64,000 bases of DNA, taken from NCBI RefSeq assembly GCF_000723465.1, contig NZ_HF545616.1, positions 1,550,001 through 1,614,000 on the forward strand, read 5' to 3'. The notes beneath the pieces were generated by a model. That model was not told the origin of the DNA. It searched no databases and was given only the letters and a program-made list of their open reading frames with translations. This stretch comes from Ruminococcus bicirculans (ex Wegman et al. 2014) (GTDB lineage Bacteria; Bacillota; Clostridia; Oscillospirales; Ruminococcaceae). Made by a program: the position numbers and the translations under genes. Shown piece by piece: positions 42,016 through 55,460 of the stretch. Within the stretch, counting starts at the first letter, position 1. The number at the start of each line of letters is the position of its first letter.

Positions 42016-42091
42016 TGGTGCACCATCGGGGACTCGAACCCAGGACCCACTGATTAAGAGTCAGTTGCTCTACCATCTGAGCTAATGGTGC
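42016..42091 (-). tRNA. tRNA-Lys (CTT)
   Basis: 76 bases with encoded CCA; anticodon loop CTCTTAA between ACTGA and TCAGT stems. Confidence 0.95.
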
Positions 42092-42096
42092 ATAGG

Positions 42097-42213
42097 TGTC
42101 GGCAGCACCCTATCTTACCGGGACGTTACCATCCAAGTATTTTCGGCGAAGAAGAGCTTAACTACTGTGTTCGGCATGGGAACAGGTGTGACCTCAACTC
42201 AAACGCCACCGAC
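42097..42213 (-). rRNA. 5S rRNA
   Basis: About 117 bases. Minus-strand hallmarks: CACACCTGTTCCCATGCCGA, AAGCTCTTC, and closing stem GTCGGTGG/CTGCCGAC. Five bases from tRNA-Lys. Confidence 0.95.
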
Positions 42214-42288
42214 TAAGTGAAGAGGAACGAATCCTCAAAATTGAATAATGAAAAAGCTGTTGGTTAAAAGGAGTAGTCATAACCAATA

Positions 42289-45125
<2,837 letters not shown>

Positions 45126-45283
45126 TTTTTGAATTATGTCTAATCCTCTTAATTTTTATGCTAATTGCAGGTTTTTTACCCGACTTTAACTTTCGTTATT
45201 GTCGTTCATTTTTCCTCATTTGCATTACTTTTGCTTTTCATTATTCAATTTTCAAGTTTCGTTCCTTGCAAGATCTCTCTTGC

Positions 45284-45360
<77 letters not shown>

Positions 45361-45409
45361 ATTATGCTTTACATAACGGCACTCAAGCTGTTCGTCTTCC
45401 TTCGTCCCT

Positions 45410-45485
45410 TGGTGGAGATGAGGAGAATCGAACTCCTGACCCCCTGCTTGCAAAGCAGGTGCTCTCCCAGCTGAGCTACACCCCC
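45410..45485 (-). tRNA. tRNA-Ala (TGC)
   Basis: 76 bases with CCA; loop TTTGCAA. In the 16S-23S spacer, upstream of tRNA-Ile. Confidence 0.97.
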
Positions 45486-45628
45486 ATATGCAGGGACTAG
45501 GTACTCCATTGTGCTGTTTTAAAGATACTGTTTCCAGCATCCTCAAAATTGAACAAAAACTACTTTCTTAAACCTTTGCTGACCGGAGAATTTGTTTATG
45601 AGAAGTTTTTTTACTTCTCCGTTCTCCA

Positions 45629-47143
<1,515 letters not shown>

Positions 47144-47341
47144 AGTTGTATATCAAAAGCATCTCTGCTCTTGTTATCCTGTTTCAGTTCACTTCACTGA
47201 ACGTACATTTCTTTTACGTCTTTATGTTAGACCTTTAATTCTTTTTCTCAAAAGAATCTCTCAAGGGTTTCGTACTATTCGTCTTTGTTCAATTTTCAAG
47301 ATGCTGTTTCGTTACACTCTTTTGTGTCGTGCAACTTTTAC

Positions 47342-47370
47342 ATTATATCACACTTTTTATCTTTTGTCAA
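47342..47370 (-). promoter_or_regulatory. rRNA operon promoter P2
   Basis: Minus strand TTGACA, 17-base spacer, TATAAT: perfect consensus. Confidence 0.93.
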
Positions 47371-47456
47371 CCCCTTTTCTGAAGTTTTTTCAAAAAAGTT
47401 TTTTGACTTCCGATCTTTTCGTGTTTTCTAATGTGCTGTCTTAAATCAGCTTATCT

Positions 47457-47485
47457 ATTATATCATATTAGCTAAGCTTTGTCAA
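47457..47485 (-). promoter_or_regulatory. rRNA operon promoter P1
   Basis: Minus strand TTGACA, 17-base spacer, TATAAT: perfect consensus, 115 bases upstream of P2. Leader between P2 and 16S carries CTTGAAAATTGAA, also found in the internal spacers, probably RNase III processing stems. Confidence 0.93.
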
Positions 47486-47743
47486 GACTTTTCTTTGTGA
47501 ATTCTTTATGAATTCGTTTGAACTCTTTCAGAAAGTGCTCATCGTCATCACTTTATTCACATTCATCGCTCTCATCAAGCGACTTATTTATTTTATCATC
47601 TACAGCGACATTTGTCAATAGCTTTTTCATCGTTTCTCTCTTTTATACATTTTCTACCCGATAATTTAGATATTTTTCACTATGTTGTTCAGTTTATACT
47701 ATGTATAAAAGAAAAAGCAGGGCAATGCCCTGCTCTGATGCTC
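47486..47743. terminator. Spacer with the ROK gene terminator at 47716-47734
   Basis: AGCAGGGC aat GCCCTGCT, followed on the minus strand by TTTTCTTTT. The rest of the spacer holds nothing I recognise. Confidence 0.75.
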
Positions 47744-48988
47744 TTAATTATTAGAAGATGTATCAAATCCGCCCCTGTTAAAGAACAATTCTCTTATTGC
47801 AAGCGCACAGCCTGACAGGAATCTGTGTTTGTCCTCAATAATAGAAAGCTCGATCTTGCTTGAAACAAGCGCTCCGCCTATCTCTGTCACAGCGTCCTTT
47901 AATTTCTGGAACGCCTTTTCATTCTGGAATTTGAACTGATGCAGCACTATCTTCTGTGGGTTGGTAGAAAAATACAAGTTGTTAAGAAGCACCGCTAACA
48001 GCGTAAGCTCGCCGTTAAGTATCTCTTTTACAGCCTTGTCGTCTTTCTCGTATGCCATCGTTATCATATCCTGATTGACATTCTCAAAGCTTCCCCTTGC
48101 CGCCTCATAGAGAAAAGGCGTCTTTTCAGCAGAAAATACTTCCCTAAGCTTTGACATAGTAGCCGATGGAGTGAGTTCACTCTCAACACAGCCCCTTCTT
48201 CCGCAAGGACAAGTCCTGTCAGAATAAGGGTTGATTATCATCTTATCCACAAAGTTAGTTCTGTTATCATATGAAACGATCGGATCATTAAGATTCGTCA
48301 CAACAAAGTGCATAGTGTTGCCATACTGCAAAAAGGCTATGTTGTGTCTGTTTATATCCTTTGTTTTAAGGAAGTCGATATTTGCCATAGCTGTACCCTT
48401 TACAGAGTTGTCAAAAACCAGCGGAAGCTCAGTTTTCTCTCTTATTGCAGCCTTTAGCTTAGCATAATCAGGCTCGCCATCTTCAACACTGATACCAAGT
48501 CTTGAATACATAGTCGGGAATATACCGAAACCTATGCCGAGAATAGAGTTCTTGTCAAGGCAGTTGTCGCCCAGTACCTCGTTTATAGACTTCTCAGTGA
48601 AATCAAAAATAGTGCTGTAGTCCGTCTTTTCGTTGATAGCCAGGTTTCTCTTATCGAGAACTGCACCTGCCAGAGTTGACAGACCAACGCTTACGATATC
48701 CTCCTCTACCGTTACGCCTATAACGAACTTGTAGTGGTGATTTATGTCGATAAGTATCTTTTTTCTGCCTCTCGGAGCTTTTTCTGTAACGTGCTTGTAT
48801 TCGCCTATTTCCTGTATTATCCCCTGCTCGATCATTTCATTTGTTATGATCGTAACAGCAGCTCTTGTAAGCTCTAAAGTTCCCGCAATGTCGATACGGG
48901 AAGTAGGGCCTCTCTGCTTGAGTATCTTGAGGACCTGCATACGGTTGCGCCTCTTGAGATCAAGCTTGCTAATGCCATGCTGTTCCAT
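47744..48988 (-). CDS. ROK-family transcriptional regulator
   Basis: 414 residues. N-terminal winged helix (NRMQVLKILKQRGPTSRIDI, TRAAVTIITNEMI), then a ROK sugar-kinase fold with the zinc motif CPCGRRGCVES. At the place of the catalytic Asp (usual END/DND) the protein has FDNSVKG, and the usual GE after it is absent, so kinase activity is unlikely: a NagC/XylR-type regulator. No transport genes adjacent, so the target is unknown. Confidence 0.85.
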   Translation of the reverse strand: MEQHGISKLDLKRRNRMQVLKILKQRGPTSRIDIAGTLELTRAAVTIITNEMIEQGIIQEIGEYKHVTEKAPRGRKKILIDINHHYKFVIGVTVEEDIVSVGLSTLAGAVLDKRNLAINEKTDYSTIFDFTEKSINEVLGDNCLDKNSILGIGFGIFPTMYSRLGISVEDGEPDYAKLKAAIREKTELPLVFDNSVKGTAMANIDFLKTKDINRHNIAFLQYGNTMHFVVTNLNDPIVSYDNRTNFVDKMIINPYSDRTCPCGRRGCVESELTPSATMSKLREVFSAEKTPFLYEAARGSFENVNQDMITMAYEKDDKAVKEILNGELTLLAVLLNNLYFSTNPQKIVLHQFKFQNEKAFQKLKDAVTEIGGALVSSKIELSIIEDKHRFLSGCALAIRELFFNRGGFDTSSNN

Positions 48989-49225
48989 ATAACTATAATT
49001 CCCTCCGAATATATTATTACCTGCCCTGTACGTTCAAAGCGTTCCGTGTCCTTTAAATACTGATACGAAACGCCTTTTATGTGCAAGCTTCCGGCGGCAG
49101 CCATGCATGAAATAACGCACAACTCCGCCGTTTAATTGTTCTTCTCGAAAATTATAGCAAACATTTTTAAACTCATGATTAACAATTGATTATCATTTAA
49201 CTGTTTACCGAACATTTACAATTTT

Positions 49226-49477
49226 TTAAAGAATATCAGCCTCGTTAATATCGTCCTCTATTTCCTCACCGTTGAGAATAGCCTTGAGAGTTTCCACTTC
49301 TTCGTCAGTAAGAGTGATACCCTTGCCCATTCTGCTGTGGTCTGGATTCCATTCTCTCAGGTCATATTTAGGCTCTCTCTCGTTCCAGGAAACCTTGTTA
49401 AGCTCCTTTGTCCAGCCCTTAGCGTTTTCAGAAAGTACGCCTATACGCTCTGTGATCTCAAATTTCAATTCTGCCAT
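49226..49477 (-). CDS. PC4/YdbC-like single-strand DNA-binding protein
   Basis: 83 residues from ATG 49477 behind GGAGG. FEITERIGVLSENAKGWTKE, VSWNEREPKYDLREWNPDHS and MGKGITLTDEE match YdbC proteins, bacterial relatives of the eukaryotic coactivator PC4, which bind single-stranded DNA as dimers. C-terminus is acidic. Own gene, leftward, downstream of the flippase. Confidence 0.88.
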   Translation of the reverse strand: MAELKFEITERIGVLSENAKGWTKELNKVSWNEREPKYDLREWNPDHSRMGKGITLTDEEVETLKAILNGEEIEDDINEADIL

Positions 49478-49539
49478 GATAAAAAACCTCCATTGGTGTA
49501 ATAGGAGCATAGCCCCTTTATCTATAAAACGCAGTATCT

Positions 49540-51438
49540 CTACCGCTTTTTATATGCCCATTCAATAAGCTTATCCCATATCTGTCTGCGGAATATAAAG
49601 CCGCATACAAGTGTCTGCACCGCCGCCGCAAGCACGCCGAACCAAAGTCCTGCCGCCGCACCAAGCAGTATATCAAGTGCCGCAATGCCAATGAAAACAT
49701 CTGCTGGCCTGCGATTTTTGATAATAACAGCCACCGCCAGTATCAGAAATGCCACCGCTGCCCATACCATGCCGTGCCTGAAAACTAGACTCAGCGGCAT
49801 AAGCACCATAAAGATATACATAAGCCTGTTCTTGTTTTTGTATATTGCAAAGACAAAGCCTGCCAGAAGCAAAGCATACACAATAATGCCCCTTGTGAGC
49901 AAGTCTATGAGTACAAATACAGCCAAGCCGCCTATAACTGCGCAAAGCTTTGCAGTGCTAAGGCTCACAAAATGTGAAGCTATCCTTGCAGGAAGCACCT
50001 TGTAGAATATGCTCTCCACAGCCTTTCGGTTGAGTATAAAGACCGCAAAGAAAAGCAGTGTCACGATAGCATACAAAGGCAGGTGGTGCATAAGGTCAGT
50101 TTCAAAAAGGCAAATGAACATCATCACAAGGATAACGATGTTGTTCACTATCATCTTTTTCATATCTATCCTGAACGGCACTAGCTTTCTCGAGTCTATG
50201 GCTCTTATGATGAAAACCGTCATGTAAGCCGCAACCGTGGATATAGGCGGACCGTAAAGTCCTATCCTCGGTATGAGGATAACGTTCAGCCCCACGTTTA
50301 TCACACCTGAAACAAGGCTCGTAAAAAGTGACCTCTTCGTCTGCTTTGAAGCAAGATAAATAGACCCCATAAAAGTGGTGAAGCATGAATAAATGGTCGC
50401 ATATATGATAATAGGCGAGTATTTTACGCAGTCACGGAAATCTGCGCCTATCCAGAAGTTAGTCACAGGCTGAACGATAAGCAGACAGCCTGCCACAAGG
50501 ATATACAAAAGGCTCTGATTGAAGTCAAAAACATTCTCATAGAAGGAATCTCTGTCATCAGAATCGTCCTCAGTGATAGCCGACATATTCCAAGCCTGAC
50601 CGAACATAAGATACACCGTTGACACAAGGTTAGGTATCTTGTAAGCCGCCGACAGCACGCCGTTGTAGTCCGAGCCAAGATAGTGGGTAGTCATAAATGA
50701 ATCCGAGCTGTTTGTTATGAGCCACAAAAGCTGAGCAGGGATAAGAGGCACAGAGTATTGAAGCATTACCTGCAAAAGCTCTCTGTCAATATCCTTGAAG
50801 TTTATATATCTCCAAAGCTTTGACTTGAACGTGAGAAATACCACCGATATAAGGTCAGAAAGAATGGTAGCGAGCAAATACTTTTCAATGCCTGTGCCGT
50901 GACCGAGAAATCCCTCAGGGAGCACCATATAAAACAAAGCCGTCCAAAACAGCGTAAAGAACGTGGTCAGTATGCCGTTAAAAGCAAACAGCTTCACCTG
51001 CTCCATTGCACGCACGAAAGTTGAATACAGCGACTTCATGCTTGATGTGAATACATATACATATAGTATCAAGCTGTATCCGCCAATATACTTGTCAGCA
51101 ATGCCCGTCAGCGACACAATAGGCAGCAAAATACCGAACACCGCCAGACCAAAGAAGCATATAAGATTGCCAAGAGTAAAGACCTTTACCTTGTCATAAG
51201 CCTTGTCAAGACCAAATCTGATTATAGCCTCCGTGATAGTCATGGTCACAAGAGGTATTATCCAGTTAGCTATCTGAGTGAGAACGTCCGTAACGCCCAG
51301 CTCAGCCGTAGTAAGATAGTTGGTGTAAATAGGCACAAGCAACAGCACAAGGACTTTTGAGCTGAAAGAACCTATAGCGAACACCAGAGTATTTGAAAAC
51401 AGCTTTTTATAGCTGCTTTGTTTGCCTGTTTCTGCCAT
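49540..51438 (-). CDS. Polysaccharide flippase (Wzx/MATE-like) with C-terminal extra helices
   Basis: 632 residues, about 14-18 hydrophobic helices. N-terminal half matches oligosaccharide flippases (SNTLVFAIGSFSSKVLVLLL, YTNYLTTAELGVTDVL). Residues from about 480 on add further helices beyond the usual 12-14, of unknown function. No glycosyltransferase neighbours, so the cargo is unknown. Confidence 0.85.
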   Translation of the reverse strand: MAETGKQSSYKKLFSNTLVFAIGSFSSKVLVLLLVPIYTNYLTTAELGVTDVLTQIANWIIPLVTMTITEAIIRFGLDKAYDKVKVFTLGNLICFFGLAVFGILLPIVSLTGIADKYIGGYSLILYVYVFTSSMKSLYSTFVRAMEQVKLFAFNGILTTFFTLFWTALFYMVLPEGFLGHGTGIEKYLLATILSDLISVVFLTFKSKLWRYINFKDIDRELLQVMLQYSVPLIPAQLLWLITNSSDSFMTTHYLGSDYNGVLSAAYKIPNLVSTVYLMFGQAWNMSAITEDDSDDRDSFYENVFDFNQSLLYILVAGCLLIVQPVTNFWIGADFRDCVKYSPIIIYATIYSCFTTFMGSIYLASKQTKRSLFTSLVSGVINVGLNVILIPRIGLYGPPISTVAAYMTVFIIRAIDSRKLVPFRIDMKKMIVNNIVILVMMFICLFETDLMHHLPLYAIVTLLFFAVFILNRKAVESIFYKVLPARIASHFVSLSTAKLCAVIGGLAVFVLIDLLTRGIIVYALLLAGFVFAIYKNKNRLMYIFMVLMPLSLVFRHGMVWAAVAFLILAVAVIIKNRRPADVFIGIAALDILLGAAAGLWFGVLAAAVQTLVCGFIFRRQIWDKLIEWAYKKR

Positions 51439-51545
51439 TTAAAATTTCCTCATTACATAAAAATATAACACATAGAGATATTATAACACAATGCTTTGAT
51501 TTTTGCAAATATTTTTATAAAAAGCCGTATTTTTTCACAAACCGC

Positions 51546-51574
51546 TTGCAATCAGAGTAAGATTATAGTATAAT
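51546..51574 (+). promoter_or_regulatory. Promoter of the 40-residue peptide gene
   Basis: TTGCAA, 17-base spacer, TATAAT. Confidence 0.8.
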
Positions 51575-51631
51575 AGACCTAAAGAAAAGGGCTGTAAAAA
51601 CAGCGTCACAGAATTACAGGAGGAAGATAAC

Positions 51632-51754
51632 ATGAGCAAAGCAACAAAAGTATTTCTGATACTTTTCGTATCTGTATTCACAGCAGGAGTAGCTGCAAAT
51701 ATCATCTGTGAGATATTCAAAACAAGACTTCAGAAATATTATTCTGTAGACTAA
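51632..51754 (+). CDS. 40-residue membrane peptide
   Basis: ATG 51632 behind AGGAGGAAG, own promoter. MSKATKVFLILFVSVFTAGV, then AANIICEIFKTRLQKYYSVD: one N-terminal helix and a charged tail. No family recognised. The promoter and ribosome site support it. Confidence 0.7.
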   Translation: MSKATKVFLILFVSVFTAGVAANIICEIFKTRLQKYYSVD

Positions 51755-51783
51755 AATTTAGCATGGTACAAAAACGTTTATTG

Positions 51784-51810
51784 TAGGGGACGGCGCCCCC
51801 GACGTCCCGC
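51784..51810. repeat. REP-like repeat, family B, copy 1
   Basis: TAGGGGACGGCGCCC, then CCGACGTCCCGC; differs from 56641-56667 at one base. GGGACG and CGTCCC can pair. Confidence 0.85.
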
Positions 51811-51841
51811 TTAGTCGGGGCTATTCCCAGCACGCACTCTC

Positions 51842-51868
51842 AGGACGGCTTCTGCCGTCCTTTTTCTT
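51842..51868 (+). terminator. Terminator after the 40-residue peptide gene
   Basis: AGGACGGC ttct GCCGTCCT followed by TTTTCTTT. Confidence 0.85.
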
Positions 51869-51976
51869 TACAAAAAACTTTTCACAAAGCTGAAACTTTT
51901 TCAGCATTTTTTCCGACTATTAGGGTGAAAGCTCACAGAGCAAAAAGAAACCTGCTAAGAAAAATCAATAGGCAAA

Positions 51977-52105
51977 ATGAACAAAGTTGAGAAAAGAAGC
52001 AAAGGAAAAAACGATATAGCAAAGCTGACGTTTGAAGGAAGTATTCAAACGCCCGATGAGTATGTACCTGAGACTACAATTAATGTTCGGAGTAAAACTC
52101 CATAA
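51977..52105 (+). pseudogene. Truncated frame running into the IS110 element
   Basis: MNKVEKRSKGKNDIAKLTFE then GSIQTPDEYVPETTIN, after which the frame enters the 3' end of the IS110 transposase region and stops at 52105. The N-terminal part is basic and then acidic. It may be a gene broken by the insertion; no clear ribosome site. Confidence 0.35.
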
Positions 52106-53270
52106 CCTTGCCGTAGTAAACTCGAAGGAATTTGTTAAGCCCCGCAATCATTGCTTCTTTGCCGCATTTCCCTTCGCTGCGTTTCTTCTGAATAAAGTCA
52201 TAGACAGCATTGTCGGCAGGTTTGTGTTTGATTAAGGACTGCATGATCTCGTAGCCTGTTTTTCGCAGATAACTGTTTCCACGCTTGGATATATGACGCT
52301 CAGAAGCGTGGAATGCACCCGACTGATAAGGCGGAGCGTCAATGCCTGCATAGGCAATGAGAGAGTGCTTGTTTTTGAATCTGCGTACATCGCCAATTTC
52401 AGCAATGATACGTGGAGCAAGTGTATCTCCGATACAATCCATTTCCTTGACAACAGAATATTCAGGCAAGGTGTTGCAAAGATCCTGCATTTGTGCTAAA
52501 ATGGTATTGCGTGATTCCTCTATTGAGTGGATCAGCTTGACGGCTTCACTAACGGCAATTTTGACGGATTGGGAGTTAGGAAGCGTAGGGATACCGTTTT
52601 GAGCAAGGGCAAGGATTTCCGCTGCCTTACGCTCGTTTAAGCGGTATCCCTTTTTCTTTGCCCATTTGCAGTAATCAGATGTAAATTTCATTTCTCCCAT
52701 ATCGAGAATATTCTGAAAATGAATATATCGACTGACAAACTCGGTCAGCTTGTGATTTTCACCTTGATTTGAAAGAACATCATTGATTTTGGGCATAACT
52801 TGGTCAAGAAGATTGGAGAAGTTCACCTTTGATTTAACAAGCATACCTGTAACCTGATAATACTGACGTGCAAGAAATTTAAGTTCATCGTATATAACAT
52901 TAGAGGGATAAGCCTTAACAAGCTCGTTCCAGTATGTAATACCGAAAGATGCGATTTTAATCGAATCAATTTTATCGGTTTTTGCTCGTCTTATGCTTTG
53001 CGAGCAGAACTTCTTCATACGCAAGGCATTTACACAGCATACAAAAATGTTGTGAGAAGATAAATAGGTCGCAACAGGAAGATGATAGTGACCTGTATCT
53101 TCCATAACAACACGGGTTTCTTCATCGAATGATTTGATGAGAGAAATAAGAGAATCCAGTTCATCGGCAGTGTGACCAATGTCAAAGGGTGATTCAAGTA
53201 TTTCGCCGCAAGGTTTCATAATGCAAACAGTACTTTTTCCTTTTGATACATCAATTCCTACACTAATCAT
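52080..53270 (-). CDS. IS110-family transposase
   Basis: 396 residues from ATG 53270 (AAGGAT). N-terminal DEDD RuvC-like domain: GIDVSKGKSTVCI (first Asp), VVMEDTGHY (Glu), RRAKTDKIDSIKIA (last Asp pair). C-terminal Tnp_IS110 domain with the serine-bearing AYAGIDAPPYQSGAFH and HISKRGNSYLRKTGYE. Intact. The element probably extends from just left of 52080 to about 53530; IS110 elements make no clear inverted repeats, so the ends are not certain. Confidence 0.9.
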   Translation of the reverse strand: MISVGIDVSKGKSTVCIMKPCGEILESPFDIGHTADELDSLISLIKSFDEETRVVMEDTGHYHLPVATYLSSHNIFVCCVNALRMKKFCSQSIRRAKTDKIDSIKIASFGITYWNELVKAYPSNVIYDELKFLARQYYQVTGMLVKSKVNFSNLLDQVMPKINDVLSNQGENHKLTEFVSRYIHFQNILDMGEMKFTSDYCKWAKKKGYRLNERKAAEILALAQNGIPTLPNSQSVKIAVSEAVKLIHSIEESRNTILAQMQDLCNTLPEYSVVKEMDCIGDTLAPRIIAEIGDVRRFKNKHSLIAYAGIDAPPYQSGAFHASERHISKRGNSYLRKTGYEIMQSLIKHKPADNAVYDFIQKKRSEGKCGKEAMIAGLNKFLRVYYGKVMEFYSEH

Positions 53271-53552
53271 GATAAATCCTTCTTTCTGATATTTTGTAAT
53301 GTTTCCGCTCAGGAGCTTATTAAAATTCATTTTGGTTAGTGATGCGAACGCTGCTGTAAACACAGCAGGTACAACCTGCTTAATCGAATTTTATAACAAG
53401 AAGGCGGCTGACACTTTCTATTACGAACGCTTAGTTCTAAGGGGGTGACCGTCAGTCCATTACCTTCTTATTATATCAAAATAAGCATAGCCTGTCACCA
53501 CTGTAGTCAGCAGTTTGGACTATGCTAATATCATACCAAAGGGGGAAAACCC
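53271..53552 (-). ncRNA. Structured leader of the IS110 element, candidate bridge RNA region
   Basis: About 260 bases with hairpins: CTGCTGT aaac ACAGCAG at 53351-53368, and AGCATAG/CTATGCT at 53484-53490/53520-53526 enclosing a 29-base loop. IS110-group elements encode a bridge RNA in the non-coding end upstream of the transposase; the position fits, the exact RNA is not defined. Sigma-gene ribosome site AAAGGGGG lies at the far end. Confidence 0.5.
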
Positions 53553-54119
53553 ATGGGAACAGAACTAAAAGATACATTCGTGCAGGCTTATAATGATACA
53601 TACGATTATATAGACCGCTATCTTACCTCAAAGCTTCCCACCAGAGAGCTTATAGAGGACGCACTCCAAAGCGTGTATCTTGATTTTTACCGCTCCCTTA
53701 TCACCACTGAGGGGAAAATAAAAAACGTCAGGCATTACGTCCTGCGTATAGCCAAGCATTATGTTGCAGACCATTACAGACAACAGCCCAAAGCCACATT
53801 CGAGGATATCACCAACCTGAATATCCCCGACGAAAAAGCCCTTGCTACCCTTGAAAACGCCGACTTTTTCGACTATGAACAGGTGATGAGCTATCTCAAA
53901 AGCTCCGACGATACCACCTACCGCATTTTCGTCCTGCACTATCAGTACGGCTATACTATCAAAAAGACAGCTTCATGCCTTGGCTTGTCGCAGTCCACCG
54001 TAAAATCAAGACTATACCGCACCCTTGAAAAGCTGAAAAAAATATACTGTGAAAAGGAGGAACAAAGCAATGAAAATGACAGATATAATGAAAAAGTCCC
54101 ACAGCGAAAGCAAGTCTGA
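53553..54119 (+). CDS. ECF-type sigma-70 family RNA polymerase sigma factor
   Basis: 188 residues. Region 2 (YDYIDRYLTSKLPTRELIED ... SVYLDFYRSLI) and region 4 with HTH (GYTIKKTASCLGLSQSTVKS, RLYRTLEKLKKIY). Ends in a charged tail. Its 3' end overlaps the next gene by 50 bases, a tight sigma/anti-sigma arrangement. Its promoter region is occupied by the IS110 leader, which may alter its control. Confidence 0.85.
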   Translation: MGTELKDTFVQAYNDTYDYIDRYLTSKLPTRELIEDALQSVYLDFYRSLITTEGKIKNVRHYVLRIAKHYVADHYRQQPKATFEDITNLNIPDEKALATLENADFFDYEQVMSYLKSSDDTTYRIFVLHYQYGYTIKKTASCLGLSQSTVKSRLYRTLEKLKKIYCEKEEQSNENDRYNEKVPQRKQV

Positions 54120-55422
54120 AAACCTTGACGCGATCCTGCAAAAAATAGACAATAAAGCCTTTATCACCTCTTCATCTGACAGCGCACCGACAGCCGCAAA
54201 ACTCCAGCCTATAAAGCTTAGAAGAAAATCCGTGGGCATAGCCGCAGTGGCAGCCTGCGCCGCCGTAGCAGTGGGAGCATTCGCATTCAGCGGACTTTTA
54301 AAACCCGATATCGACACCACTACTCCCACATCCTCCACAGCTTCCACAGATACCGCCACACAGCCGCCCCAGACCCCACAGCCTATCACAGTGCCGGACG
54401 TCACCAACAAGACCTATGCCGAAGCCGAAAAGCTTATCGTACAGGCAGGCGGCACGCCCATGAGACGTGATAGATACAGCGATACTGTCTCCGCCGAAAC
54501 TGTCATGAATACCGAGCCTGCCGCAGGGGAAGAGATACAAGCAGGGCAAGAAGTCAACCTGTTTGTGAGTAAAGGTCCAGTTCCTGAGCAAAGAACTTAT
54601 ATCCACAATGACAGTTCACAGACCGACTCTGACGAACAGACCGATAAACAGCTCACCGAAGACGAGCTTGGCACATATGAAGTGGCAGATATAGAGATAC
54701 CGACCTTTACCGAACGCCTCACCGACCTTGAAAACACAGACGATCTTAACGTAATACTCTCCGCACTAAATTCAAGAGCCGCAGACTTTGGCATAATATC
54801 CGCCGAAAACCATGAAACCTACCTCGACGTAACAGTAAACACCGAAAATGACGTCACCTGCACAAAAGCCTACCTCCAAGCATACGGCGTAAATATCGAC
54901 CTTGTGGACGTCCACACCGCCTACCCAGAGCCGACAGGCGATCTCCCCATCAGCGATACGCCTATAACAAATCCGTATAAAGTATCAAATCTTTTGTGCG
55001 ACCTGGAAGAAATGGGTTACCGCCCAACTTTCACCTCCTGCAGCATTTATGATCAAGGCAACAGATGTGAGGTAACAGTGCTTTACGAACACAACATCAA
55101 GGAAATGGAAGAGCTTCTGCAAAGCTGTAACGTTGATATGTCAATAGTCACAATAACCCTCGGCGGCAAAGCAGAAGTCATCTCCGGCTACAGAAGCCCA
55201 AGAGAGATACTTGAAGAAGTAAAAGACGTTTTCCATATAAATGATGTAAGAATAGCCATAACTGGCAAGACCTCATATGTAGACGCCTATGCCATAGACA
55301 TTTCCGATACCGAAAAGCTCGCCGATATAGCAGGCTACATCACCAGCTATTTTTCCGACGATATCCTCTACTCCATACCAATATCCCTAAACGGCAGCGA
55401 TTACTTTTTCGTACATAAATAG
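54070..55422 (+). CDS. PASTA-domain membrane protein, candidate anti-sigma factor
   Basis: 450 residues from ATG 54070, behind AAGGAGG. Residues 1-50 are cytosolic (MKMTDIMKKSHSESKSENLD) and could hold the sigma factor; the membrane helix follows (VGIAAVAACAAVAVGAFAFS, about 55-75), then a Thr/Pro linker. One PASTA domain lies at about 108-172 (TVPDVTNKTYAEAEKLIVQA, AAGEEIQAGQEVNLFVSKGP). The C-terminal 280 residues carry repeated alpha/beta units with no known family. PASTA domains bind peptidoglycan, so I infer a wall-sensing anti-sigma factor. Confidence 0.7.
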   Translation: MKMTDIMKKSHSESKSENLDAILQKIDNKAFITSSSDSAPTAAKLQPIKLRRKSVGIAAVAACAAVAVGAFAFSGLLKPDIDTTTPTSSTASTDTATQPPQTPQPITVPDVTNKTYAEAEKLIVQAGGTPMRRDRYSDTVSAETVMNTEPAAGEEIQAGQEVNLFVSKGPVPEQRTYIHNDSSQTDSDEQTDKQLTEDELGTYEVADIEIPTFTERLTDLENTDDLNVILSALNSRAADFGIISAENHETYLDVTVNTENDVTCTKAYLQAYGVNIDLVDVHTAYPEPTGDLPISDTPITNPYKVSNLLCDLEEMGYRPTFTSCSIYDQGNRCEVTVLYEHNIKEMEELLQSCNVDMSIVTITLGGKAEVISGYRSPREILEEVKDVFHINDVRIAITGKTSYVDAYAIDISDTEKLADIAGYITSYFSDDILYSIPISLNGSDYFFVHK

Positions 55423-55426
55423 CACA

Positions 55427-55457
55427 AAACCGCTCTGCACTGCGCAGGGCGGCTTTT
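55427..55457. terminator. Bidirectional terminator
   Basis: AAAACCGCTCTGC act GCGCAGGGCGGCTTTT; between the PASTA gene and the SleB-type hydrolase. Confidence 0.85.
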
Positions 55458-55460
55458 GTT

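Noticed and set aside
41758-42057. Open frames over the tRNA cluster with peptides resembling annotated hypothetical proteins
   Set aside because: They coincide with tRNA genes; such spurious frames are common in annotation.
47612-47815. 67-codon frame on the plus strand
   Set aside because: It crosses the terminator of the ROK gene and has no ribosome site.
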